Assembly (NCBI GenBank): GCA_018883325.1
Contig: VEQH01000005.1
Span: forward strand, 45,698-109,697
From: Flavobacteriales bacterium
Lineage (GTDB): Bacteria; Bacteroidota; Bacteroidia; Flavobacteriales_D; Crocinitomicaceae
DNA: 64,000 nt
Direction: 5' to 3'
The first letter of the stretch is position 1, and each line of letters starts with the position of its first letter. Shown one piece after another: positions 43,734 to 51,963 of this stretch. Made by a program: the position numbers and the translations under genes. The notes under the pieces were generated by a model, which did not search any database, was not told the origin of the DNA, and saw only the letters and a program-made list of their open reading frames with translations.

Positions 43734-46700
43734 CTACTCGCCATTAATTTCGATTTTTTTCTCTTCTTTTGGTCCTTCAATTGCAGGAGGATTTTTCAAT
43801 TGCATCAATTCATCCCACAAGTCATTTGCTTCTGTCAACACACCGTCATTTTGATCTGGATAAAAGCTAATAACCGATTTTAAAGTCGATTCTGCTTGGA
43901 ATAAATCGTCGTTTATGATGTGAATACGTGTTTGTAAAATCAAGCCTTTTGCAACCCAGAAATTATAACTTGGTTTCATTTTCACCAATGCTTTGATTTC
44001 AGAATCTGCTTTGCCATATTCCGCTTGTTTAAAATTGATCGAAGCAAGTGTGTATTTAGCTTCAGCACCCATTGCAGTTGTTGTGTTTTTCACCAACCAT
44101 TCAAGCGAAGGTTTTGCTTCTGTGTAGTTTGCCAATTTATAGTTTGAAATTCCTCTCGCGTATTCTGCTTCTATGCGTTGCTGATTTGTGATGGAAGGAG
44201 TTTCAATGATAAACTTAGCATAAATCGCTGCTTTGGTAAAGTCTTCTGTTAAAAACGCACAACGCATCAATCCTAAACGAGCAGTGAAAACAAATGCTGG
44301 TTTAGAACCAAGTTGCTCATACTTTTCGTAGTATTTATAAGCTTTCACGTAATCTTTTTTCAAATAGTGGTAAGCAGCAGTTCGAGCAGCGGCATATTCA
44401 GAGAAAGCATTGACTGGCGTATCCAAGAATTTCTCAAAATTTGTTACAGCCTTAGCCGTATCTTTTAATCGGAAGTAGCTGTGACCTAAGTAATAATAGA
44501 TTTCATTTACAAATCTTCCTTCTGGAAATTTACTTAAATACAATTCAAATTTTGGCGCCGCATCTACGTAATTACTATCTTGATAAGCCGTCCAAGCTGG
44601 GTTAAAGAAAATATTCTCTTTTTCATCTTTGGAGATATTCGCACATTCGTATCGGTCTGCTAAATCAGCAGCTTTTTCAGGTTGTTTTTGGGTGGTGTAA
44701 ACATCAAATAAACCTTTCACAGCTTTCTCACATACTTCTCTTACTTTTTCATTTTCAGCTAAGATTTTTGTGTATTCCAATTCTGCTTTGGTGTAATCCC
44801 ATTTTTTATAGTACAAATCGGCAATGCTCAATTTTACATCCAATAAATAAGGGGCATTTGGAAAATCCAAAACGAATGCTTTGTAAATACTCAAAGCTTC
44901 ATCATACATTGCTTTTTCAACGTAAGAACGCGCTAAATCATAAGTACTGTTCATTACATATTTTGAACTTTTATACTTGGTAATCAATTCTTTTAATGTT
45001 TTGATTTTCTCATCTGGCTGACGGTCGTAACCATACGATTTTGCCAAATAATAAAGTGCTTTATCGTTTAAAGGTGTATTTAATTTCAAAGCTTCTTTGT
45101 AGAATTCAATCGCTAATAAATTTTGCTTTGTTGAATAATAGCCATCTGCAACACGGAAAGTTGCATCCGCGATTTTAGCTTGATTTGTTGGCGAAGACTG
45201 CAAATAAATTCGGAAACTTTTCACTCCTTCTTCAATATCGTTCAATTGGAAATAAGCGTATCCCATATTGTAATAAGCATCAACTTTTTCTTTCAAGGAA
45301 TTTGATGCTGGCGAACCTAAAAATTCACGGTAAATAGACAAAGATTTCTCTACTTCATTGTTTCTAAAATGAATGTCTGCTGTCCAATATCTTGAAAGCG
45401 CAACCATTTGTGGATCGATTGGATATCTTTCAACCAATTTAAATGCATCCAAAGCGCCTTGTAAATTATTCTTTTGGAACATTTCAACACCATAATTAAA
45501 CGCTACACTTTGATACACTTTTTTCAAACGCGCATCTTTCACAGGTAAATTATCCAACGATTCCAACGCCTTTGCGAAGTTGCTTGTATTGGTATAAACA
45601 TTCACCAAATACTGATAAACATCTTTTTTACGAGAAGAATTTGGATAGCGATTCAAGTAATTTTCAAAAGCTCGAACCGATTCATCGTAAGGATTGATGT
45701 CGACTTTGAAAGAAATAACAGCAAAATTATACAAGGCATCTTCTTGAATTACAGGAATCGTTTTCATTTCTGATGCACGCTCGAAAGCACTTCTTGCGGG
45801 CAATAATTTATCAATTGCTAAATAAGCTTCACCAATTTGATACATTGCAATTTGTCCCAAACTGTCTTCCACACGCGTCACTTTGTCCCATTGTTTGATG
45901 GCTTTTTCAGATTGATTTGTTTTGTAATAACAATAACCTAATTCATAAGAATCATCGCGTTTTACTTTCGCTTTTGCTTGGTATTTCTCTAAATAAGGAA
46001 TTGCTTCTTTGAAATTTCCAAGTTTATAGTGTGAGTTACCTATAATGTGATTGATGTCTGCTTCGTTGTTCAGTTCATTTGCTGTTAAAACAGAAGGTGC
46101 AAAGTCAACAACTTCTTGATATTTAGCTTGTTTGTGATAAATCTGAACGATGTAATAAGGAACAACAGCACTGAAAGTAGAATCATTTTTCAATTTCAAA
46201 AATCCTTCCAAGGCTGTAGAAAGTGAATTTTTCAAATAACTCAAGTGCGAATAAAAATATAAACTTGGAGCGGCGTACTGCGACTTACCATCTTTCGCAT
46301 CTCTGAAAGCCGAAAAAGCCGTTTCTGTATCAGCATTTTGCATTGCTGAATAACCAAGTTTGAATAAAAATTCTTCTTGTTGTGCTTTATCTACTTCATT
46401 TACAGGTACTTTTTGATACCAAACTTGTGCATTTATAAAATCTTCTTTTTGGAAAAAGTAGTTTCCGATTTTGAAACCGATAATGTATTTGTAAATATTT
46501 TCAGGATACTTCTTATTGAATGCTTGCAAAAGAGGAATTGCGTCATTGTTGAACAATTCCAAAGCAGAAATACCTTCGTAATAAAGCGCCTTTATGTAAA
46601 GTGGATCATTTTCATTTTTGAACTGATTCACGAAAGTTCTGAACTCTTCACGCGCTGCGCTGAATTGAGCTTTTTCGTATAATTCTTCAGCCCTGTAAAA

Positions 46701-46799
46701 AGTTGTATAATCGCTTACATACTTTTCAGTTTGCTGCCCAAAAGCCACGCAAGGGAGCAAAATCAATATAAATAACAGCTGTTTGACCATAGATTTCAT
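43734..46799 (-). CDS. Exported protein built of tetratricopeptide repeats
   Basis: 1021 residues with a signal peptide (1-22, ending 'LLPCVAFGQ'). Almost the whole protein is TPR helical repeats, of which at least fifteen can be counted by eye ('ALYYEGISALELFNNDAIPL', 'AYYNMGYAYFQLNDIEEGVK', 'FVNEIYYYLGHSYFRLKDTA'). The C-terminus is charged. A periplasmic TPR scaffold coupled to an outer-membrane barrel suggests an envelope assembly or transport role; such pairs are widespread in Bacteroidota, but I know no proven function. Met4 is an alternative start. Confidence 0.88.
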   Translation of the reverse strand: MKSMVKQLLFILILLPCVAFGQQTEKYVSDYTTFYRAEELYEKAQFSAAREEFRTFVNQFKNENDPLYIKALYYEGISALELFNNDAIPLLQAFNKKYPENIYKYIIGFKIGNYFFQKEDFINAQVWYQKVPVNEVDKAQQEEFLFKLGYSAMQNADTETAFSAFRDAKDGKSQYAAPSLYFYSHLSYLKNSLSTALEGFLKLKNDSTFSAVVPYYIVQIYHKQAKYQEVVDFAPSVLTANELNNEADINHIIGNSHYKLGNFKEAIPYLEKYQAKAKVKRDDSYELGYCYYKTNQSEKAIKQWDKVTRVEDSLGQIAMYQIGEAYLAIDKLLPARSAFERASEMKTIPVIQEDALYNFAVISFKVDINPYDESVRAFENYLNRYPNSSRKKDVYQYLVNVYTNTSNFAKALESLDNLPVKDARLKKVYQSVAFNYGVEMFQKNNLQGALDAFKLVERYPIDPQMVALSRYWTADIHFRNNEVEKSLSIYREFLGSPASNSLKEKVDAYYNMGYAYFQLNDIEEGVKSFRIYLQSSPTNQAKIADATFRVADGYYSTKQNLLAIEFYKEALKLNTPLNDKALYYLAKSYGYDRQPDEKIKTLKELITKYKSSKYVMNSTYDLARSYVEKAMYDEALSIYKAFVLDFPNAPYLLDVKLSIADLYYKKWDYTKAELEYTKILAENEKVREVCEKAVKGLFDVYTTQKQPEKAADLADRYECANISKDEKENIFFNPAWTAYQDSNYVDAAPKFELYLSKFPEGRFVNEIYYYLGHSYFRLKDTAKAVTNFEKFLDTPVNAFSEYAAARTAAYHYLKKDYVKAYKYYEKYEQLGSKPAFVFTARLGLMRCAFLTEDFTKAAIYAKFIIETPSITNQQRIEAEYARGISNYKLANYTEAKPSLEWLVKNTTTAMGAEAKYTLASINFKQAEYGKADSEIKALVKMKPSYNFWVAKGLILQTRIHIINDDLFQAESTLKSVISFYPDQNDGVLTEANDLWDELMQLKNPPAIEGPKEEKKIEINGE

Positions 46800-46939
46800 C
46801 GCTTGTAAAATTAACTTTATGACTAGCGAACATTTTTCACAGACTTAAAAGTTTTAAACCTGAATTTGTTAAGATAAAATCGGAAAAGACCGTGTAGGTT
46901 ACAGAAGTCTCTGCATTTTTGTAAAAAACAAATACTATC

Positions 46940-47608
46940 GTGTCGAAAGTCATTACAATTTCAAATGCCCAAATTTATCAGCAACAAAAGTTAATTCTAA
47001 AGAACGTTTGGTTGAATTTGGAAGAAACAGAATTTGCTTATTTAATAGGTAAAACGGGTAGCGGTAAAAGTAGTTTACTCAAAACACTTTACGGCGAAAT
47101 TCTATTAAAAGAAGGTGAAGGAATGGTGGCAGGATACAACCTCAAACGCCTTACCAAACAAGAGATTCCTTTTTTAAGAAGAAAAATTGGAATTGTGTTT
47201 CAAGACTTTCAATTATTGATGGATCGCACGGTTATTCAAAATATGTATTTTGTGTTGGGTGCAACCGGTTGGAAAGACAAAAACCTCATCCACAAAAGAG
47301 CCTTGGGCTGTCTACAATTGGTGGGAATTGAATCGAAAGCAAATGATTATCCGAATACACTTTCTGGAGGTGAACAACAACGTGTTTCGATTGCACGAGC
47401 ACTTTTAAATCAACCGAAACTAATTCTAGCGGACGAACCGACAGGGAATCTCGATCCAGAAACATCAGAGGAAATTATGCAGCTTTTAATTGCTGTTGCG
47501 AAAGAAGAAAAAACGGCGATTTTAATGGCAACTCACGATATGCAAATGGTGAGAAGTTTCCCAGGAAGAATTATTAAAGTAGAAGATGGAGAATTAAAAG
47601 AGGTTTAG
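46940..47608 (+). CDS. ftsE: FtsE-like ABC transporter ATP-binding protein
   Basis: 222 residues with all ABC motifs: Walker A 'GKTGSGKSSLLKTLYG', signature 'LSGGEQQRVSIARALL', Walker B 'LILADEPTGNLDPE' and the His switch 'LMATHDMQMV'. The 'FLRRKIGIVFQDFQLLMDRT' region is typical of FtsE, which with FtsX governs peptidoglycan hydrolases at the division site. The start is GTG at 46940; no ATG fits. FtsX is not beside it, as is often the case in Bacteroidota, so the assignment to FtsE rather than a LolD-like protein is by sequence pattern. Confidence 0.87.
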   Translation: MSKVITISNAQIYQQQKLILKNVWLNLEETEFAYLIGKTGSGKSSLLKTLYGEILLKEGEGMVAGYNLKRLTKQEIPFLRRKIGIVFQDFQLLMDRTVIQNMYFVLGATGWKDKNLIHKRALGCLQLVGIESKANDYPNTLSGGEQQRVSIARALLNQPKLILADEPTGNLDPETSEEIMQLLIAVAKEEKTAILMATHDMQMVRSFPGRIIKVEDGELKEV

Positions 47609-47638
47609 ACACTTCTTTCTAAAATTTAACTGATTCAA

Positions 47639-48949
47639 CTATTCATCTTTATGAATTAAAAACAATTGATTGACGCCATAGAGCGGAACATTTGTCATCC
47701 AACTTTCCATTCTGAAATCAGACAAAGAGCTTCTAAAACATTGCAATTCTGGGTGTTTATCGTGAAAAGTTTTTAAGGATTTTGCTTGTAGATTCTCGCC
47801 TGATTTCACTTCTATTGGATAAATTTTATTGTCACTTTCAACAATGAAATCTAACTCAGCAGAGCCAGAATCGTTTGCCCAATAAAAAAGTTGTTTTACA
47901 CCAATCGCTTTAAGCTCTTGAAGTACAAACTGTTCTGAAAGTGAGCCTTTAAATTCTGTAAACAAACGCTCATTTTCAATCAAGGTTTTAGCACTTAAAT
48001 TTCCTAATGCACCCAACAAACCAACATCTAAAGTGTAAACTTTAAAAACTGGTAAATCAGCATAGGCAGCAAGTGGAAAATTAGCCTTCTTTGTGCGATG
48101 AACACGATAAATCAAACCGTAATTTTCAAGCCAATTTAAGGCCAATTCAAAATCTTTTGCGCGCGCACCTTCTTTCAAAATTCCATAGATGAATTTCTTA
48201 TTTTCTTTTGCTAATTGACTGACAACCGCGTTCCAAATCATACGAATTCGTGGAATAACTTCAGTTGGTGCGTGCTTAGAAAAATCTTGCTCATAAGACT
48301 GAAGAATCGCATTTTGTATTTCTCTAACCTCCTGATAAGATTCTGATTTACTGAAAGATAATACTGCTTCTGGCATTCCTCCAACAAATAAATACTGCTT
48401 TAAAAGAGAAATAATCAAACTGCGCAAGCTTGTCAATAAATCCCAATCTTGTTCTTCTATTGCTCGACATAAATTTTTGTGACCTTTTGCCAATAAAAAC
48501 TCGTTGAAATCCATTGGATATAGATTTAAAAAACTCACTTGTCCGACAGGAAAGGAAGTTTCTTTTTCCAATGCGATTCCGAGCAAAGAGCCTGCACCAA
48601 TTAAGTGGAGTTCTTGCATTTCTTCTCTGAAATATTTTAAGGAAGTCAAAGCACCTTTTGCCTCTTGAATTTCATCAAAAATCACCAATGTCTTACCTGG
48701 AATTATTGTGAGCATAAAATACGTTTCGAGTAATTTAATTATTCGATTCGGTTGATAATCTTGCTCAAAAATGTTGCGGAGTGAAATTTCCTTTTCAAAA
48801 TTCACATAAACAGTATTTTCAAATTCCTTCTCCCCTAATTTTTTCATCAACCAAGTTTTACCAACTTGCCTTGCTCCATAAATTAATAATGGCTTTCGGT
48901 TTTTTGAATTTTTCCAATTTAATAATGTATGTTCTGCTTTTCGTTCCAT
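47639..48949 (-). CDS. AAA ATPase with DUF4143 domain
   Basis: 436 residues. The N-terminal AAA_14 ATPase has Walker A 'YGARQVGKTWLMKKL' and Walker B 'KTLVIFDEIQEAKGALTSLK'. The DUF4143 domain follows, with 'QYLFVGGMPEAVLSF' and 'SLSEQFVLQEL', and near the end 'GSAELDFIVES..IYPIEVKSGEN', which carries the Asp and Glu-x-Lys pattern of a restriction-endonuclease-like fold. The family is very common in Bacteroidota and Archaea, often as patchily distributed single genes; its role is unproven, with defence or toxin-like functions suggested. It is read from a promoter embedded in three 32-bp phased repeats. Confidence 0.88.
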   Translation of the reverse strand: MERKAEHTLLNWKNSKNRKPLLIYGARQVGKTWLMKKLGEKEFENTVYVNFEKEISLRNIFEQDYQPNRIIKLLETYFMLTIIPGKTLVIFDEIQEAKGALTSLKYFREEMQELHLIGAGSLLGIALEKETSFPVGQVSFLNLYPMDFNEFLLAKGHKNLCRAIEEQDWDLLTSLRSLIISLLKQYLFVGGMPEAVLSFSKSESYQEVREIQNAILQSYEQDFSKHAPTEVIPRIRMIWNAVVSQLAKENKKFIYGILKEGARAKDFELALNWLENYGLIYRVHRTKKANFPLAAYADLPVFKVYTLDVGLLGALGNLSAKTLIENERLFTEFKGSLSEQFVLQELKAIGVKQLFYWANDSGSAELDFIVESDNKIYPIEVKSGENLQAKSLKTFHDKHPELQCFRSSLSDFRMESWMTNVPLYGVNQLFLIHKDE

Positions 48950-48980
48950 TTATACGTGATAAATTAATGAATCAATAGTC

Positions 48981-49078
48981 AAAATTACACTTTTTCGTAC
49001 GACTTTTTGTTATAAACTACACTTTTTCGTACGACTTTTTGTTGTAAACTACATTTTTTCGTACGACTTTTTGTTTGG
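48981..49078 (-). promoter_or_regulatory. Promoter and three 32-bp direct repeats with CGTACG core
   Basis: This occupies part of the 293-bp gap after the ATPase gene. The minus strand reads TAATTTTG at 48981-48988, a TAnnTTTG -7 element 32 bases before the ATPase start. Immediately upstream of it begin three direct repeats starting at 48987, 49019 and 49051, each with the palindrome CGTACG (48997, 49029 and 49061) inside an A/T-rich box. The 32-bp period is close to three helical turns, so the three sites lie on the same face of the DNA. This arrangement suits cooperative binding of a dimeric repressor; the ligand is unknown. The rest of the gap (49079-49242) holds nothing I recognise. Confidence 0.75.
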
Positions 49079-49242
49079 TAAGCTTAAAATCGTGAGGTTA
49101 ATATTGGATTTTTGGTGTTTAGTTTTTGGTGTTTGATAAAGTTCGTGTTTTAAACTTTATGGTTTTCACTCAATAAATTAAAGGTTGAATTTCAACTTGA
49201 ATTCACCACGATTCGCTTCAACTAAAAATCAAGCGTCAAGCA

Positions 49243-50463
49243 TCAAAAATCTACTTTCCCACAATTTTTTCCAGCGATAAAGCCAGTTGTCCACGCTGAT
49301 TGAAAATTAAAACCACCTGTAATTCCGTCGATATCCAAAACTTCGCCAGCTAGAAATAAACCTTTTACTTTTCTACTTTCCATTGTTTTTATATCAACAT
49401 CTTGAAGCGAAACGCCACCTGCGGTTACAAATTCTTCTTTAAAAGTAGTTTTACCTTTCACTTCGTAACGATCATTTATTAAGGTATTTACGAGCTTATT
49501 CAAGTTTCTTTTACCTAAATCTTTCCAGCGAATTTCTTGTGAGATTTCCGATTTTTGAAGTAAAAAATGCCACAAACGATTGGTGACCGAAAAAGGATTT
49601 AAATTTCCAATCATTTTTAAACCGTGTTCGTAGATAACTCCGTCGATAAATTTTCGCAATTCATCTTCCTTAACTTCATTGAGCCAATTCACTAAAACAG
49701 CAAATTCATACTTTTTCTCCTCTAATACACGTGCTCCCCACGCGGAAAGTTGTAAAATTGCAGGTCCACTCATTCCCCAATGCGTCACCAAAAGCGGTCC
49801 TTTACCCAATAATTTTGTTCCCTCTACTTTAACAGTTGTTTTTTCAACCACATTCCCCATCAACTCACGAATCGGATTTTCAGGCATATTAAAAGTAAAA
49901 AGCGAAGGTACGGGCTCAACAATCGTGTGACCGATTTTCTCTAAAAACTCCAAACCAGAACGCTTCGGTTGACCACCAATTGTAATGATTAATCGGTCTG
50001 CTTGAAATCGTTTTTCGCGCGTTTGAATTGTGAAAGTAGATTCTTGCTTTTCAACAGCCACCACTGATTGATTGTATAAAATCTTCACTCCTAATTTTGA
50101 AGCTTCTGACAAAAAACAGTCGATAATTGTTTGAGAATCATTTGATAAAGGGAAAATACAGCCGTCAGGATAGGTTTTCATTTCAACGCCTCGCTCTTTA
50201 AACCACTGAACTGTTGAATCGGCATTGAATTGTTCAAACGCTTTTTTAAGGTAATTTTCACCACGTGGATAATGCGTTGCCAACAATTTATTCTCAGAAC
50301 AAGCGTGTGTTACATTGCAACGACCACCACCAGAAATTTTGACTTTCCCCAAAGCTTTTGCTGCTTTTTCATAGATGGTAACTTCTGCTTTTGGGAATTC
50401 TTTTTTAGCTGTCAATGCCGCAAAAAAACCTGCTGCACCTCCACCGATAATGGCAATTTTCAT
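49243..50463 (-). CDS. HI0933/YhiN family flavoprotein (NAD(P)/FAD oxidoreductase)
   Basis: 406 residues of the TIGR00275 family. N-terminal 'IAIIGGGAAGFFAALTAKK' is the FAD-binding Gly motif; 'KVKISGGGRCNVTHAC' and the C-terminal 'GLFLAGEVLDIDGITGGFNF' are characteristic. The usual length is about 390-420. These enzymes bind FAD; members have been annotated as aminoacetone oxidase or, in gut bacteria, bile-acid reductase, but the substrate here is unknown. Its -7 element lies almost against the start codon. Confidence 0.93.
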   Translation of the reverse strand: MKIAIIGGGAAGFFAALTAKKEFPKAEVTIYEKAAKALGKVKISGGGRCNVTHACSENKLLATHYPRGENYLKKAFEQFNADSTVQWFKERGVEMKTYPDGCIFPLSNDSQTIIDCFLSEASKLGVKILYNQSVVAVEKQESTFTIQTREKRFQADRLIITIGGQPKRSGLEFLEKIGHTIVEPVPSLFTFNMPENPIRELMGNVVEKTTVKVEGTKLLGKGPLLVTHWGMSGPAILQLSAWGARVLEEKKYEFAVLVNWLNEVKEDELRKFIDGVIYEHGLKMIGNLNPFSVTNRLWHFLLQKSEISQEIRWKDLGKRNLNKLVNTLINDRYEVKGKTTFKEEFVTAGGVSLQDVDIKTMESRKVKGLFLAGEVLDIDGITGGFNFQSAWTTGFIAGKNCGKVDF

Positions 50464-50467
50464 AGGT

Positions 50468-50475
50468 CAAAGATA
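50468..50475 (-). promoter_or_regulatory. -7 element nearly abutting the flavoprotein start
   Basis: The minus strand reads TATCTTTG (match to TAnnTTTG) ending only 4 bases before the ATG at 50463. Transcription starting a few bases downstream would give a leaderless or nearly leaderless mRNA, unless an internal start or another promoter is used. Confidence 0.45.
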
Positions 50476-50520
50476 GGAGAAAAAGAGTTGAAAAGTAGAA
50501 TGACAAATTGTGAACTGACA

Positions 50521-50662
50521 CTTCGACAAGCTCAGTACAAGAAGTTGAAAGTGAAGAGTTGAAAGTGAAGAGTTGTTCCCGGGTAAAGATTCACAACAAT
50601 TTTCTTCGACTTAAAAGCCTCAATTAAATATTAACACTTCGACACACTTCGACAAGCTCAGT
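50521..50662. repeat. Dispersed repeat CTTCGACAAGCTCAGT (two copies) and a short tandem repeat
   Basis: In the 323-bp gap 50464-50786. The 16-mer occurs at 50521-50536 and 50647-50662; similar words are common between genes in Flavobacteriales. Between them, at 50544-50575, is a 14-bp tandem repeat GTTGAAAGTGAAGA twice plus a partial copy. No gene, tRNA or clear promoter was found in the remainder. Confidence 0.7.
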
Positions 50663-50786
50663 GTAAAGACTCAGTGCAGGGAATTAAGCATTAAAAATTA
50701 AAACTGGGCTTCTTTAAATCCTTTATAAATAAGCATTTAGAATTTGAACATTAAATTCTAAATCTTACATTGCATAAAAATTTGCG

Positions 50787-51317
50787 ATGGCATTTAACAA
50801 ATTAGACGATTCAACTGCGGGTAAAATTAGACCGCGATTTAATTTTGAAACTCCTTTGAAAAAAGAAGAAATAATGGACTTGATTCATTCGGAAGGAACA
50901 AATGACCCAACTATTGTGTGTTCAAAATACAGTCGATTTATCCGCTTAAGTATGCCGAAAAAACAACAACACACGTGGTCGCCTGTTTTGCAATTGTCAT
51001 TTGATCAACAAGAAAAACGTACCTTGATTCGCTGTTTGATTGGTCCCTCAGAAACTGTTTGGCAAAGTATTATGTTGTTTTATATCGCTTTTTCTATACT
51101 TGGATTTTTCGGTTCGATTTTCGCCTTAGTACGTTGGAATTTAAACGGTTCGATGGAATATTTATTCATTATTCCTCTGTCCATAGTTTTTTTATTTAGC
51201 ATCTTTTTAATCAGTCGCCAAGGAAAAATAAAAGCACATTTAGAAATGCTTCATTTACTGCGTTTTTTACGAAAAGCTGTTGATGATATTGAGTTTAAAC
51301 GCGTGGATGATCATTAA
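50787..51317 (+). CDS. Two-helix membrane protein of unknown function
   Basis: 176 residues. The N-terminal 90 residues are soluble ('GKIRPRFNFETPLKKEEIM', 'RFIRLSMPKKQQHTWSPVL') and look like a small beta-rich domain. Two membrane helices follow at about 95-115 and 125-145 ('IMLFYIAFSILGFFGSIFAL', 'YLFIIPLSIVFLFSIFLI'), then a basic cytoplasmic tail. I do not recognise the family. Its stop overlaps the stop of the DsbA-like gene by 4 bases, so the pair converges. Confidence 0.75.
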   Translation: MAFNKLDDSTAGKIRPRFNFETPLKKEEIMDLIHSEGTNDPTIVCSKYSRFIRLSMPKKQQHTWSPVLQLSFDQQEKRTLIRCLIGPSETVWQSIMLFYIAFSILGFFGSIFALVRWNLNGSMEYLFIIPLSIVFLFSIFLISRQGKIKAHLEMLHLLRFLRKAVDDIEFKRVDDH

Positions 51318-51949
51318 ATTAATTTCAACAAAGCATTCTCAAATACGCTATCATCTTGCGCACCTGAAATGGCAAATTGATTGTCTAAAACAAAGAAAGG
51401 AACGCCACGAATACCAATTTGACTTGCGTGGTAAATGTCTTCATCAACTTCAGCTGAAAATTGATTCGATTTCAAAATTGTTTGCGCTTCCAACTTATCT
51501 AAACCGCATTTTTCAACTACTTGTAAAACGTTTTCTTCTTTTGACAAATCGATTCCTTCTGTAAAATAAGCTTCCATCAACGCTTGTTTTAATTCAGAAC
51601 TTTTACCCAAGGTTTTACTCCATTGCCACAAACGATGTACTTCTAGCGTATTGAATGAAAGTGCTTTATCAAACTGAAAATCAATTCCGTAAGCTTTAGC
51701 TGTTTCGGTTAATTGTTGTTGAATGGCGTTGATTTGTTCGATTGGGAAATTTTTTCGCTGCGCCAAATACGTTGAAGATGGTATTGCTTCTCCTTTTGGA
51801 AAATCTGGATCAAGTTGAAAACTATGCCATTCAATTTCAACTTGGTCTGAAAGCTGAAGTTTAGAAATTGCTTTTTCTAATTTCTTCTTTCCTATGAAAC
51901 AAAAGGGGCAAACTATATCACTCCAGATGTCAATTTTGATTGTTTTCAT
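51314..51949 (-). CDS. DsbA family/FrnE-like oxidoreductase
   Basis: 211 residues of the thioredoxin-fold DsbA/FrnE family. The active site is 'DIVCPFCFIGKKKLEKA' (Cys-Pro-Phe-Cys), with the family's helical insert and the cis-Pro segment 'GIRGVPFFVLDNQFAISGAQ'. There is no signal peptide, so it acts in the cytoplasm, like FrnE-type proteins. Related proteins act as disulfide isomerases or in glutathione- and stress-linked reactions. It follows gpmI by 14 bases on the same strand and is probably cotranscribed with it. Confidence 0.9.
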   Translation of the reverse strand: MKTIKIDIWSDIVCPFCFIGKKKLEKAISKLQLSDQVEIEWHSFQLDPDFPKGEAIPSSTYLAQRKNFPIEQINAIQQQLTETAKAYGIDFQFDKALSFNTLEVHRLWQWSKTLGKSSELKQALMEAYFTEGIDLSKEENVLQVVEKCGLDKLEAQTILKSNQFSAEVDEDIYHASQIGIRGVPFFVLDNQFAISGAQDDSVFENALLKLI

Positions 51950-51963
51950 TCTTCTTTGGCTTA

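Noticed and set aside
48987..49078. CRISPR array
   Set aside because: The three repeats are contiguous with no unique spacers and no cas genes are near.
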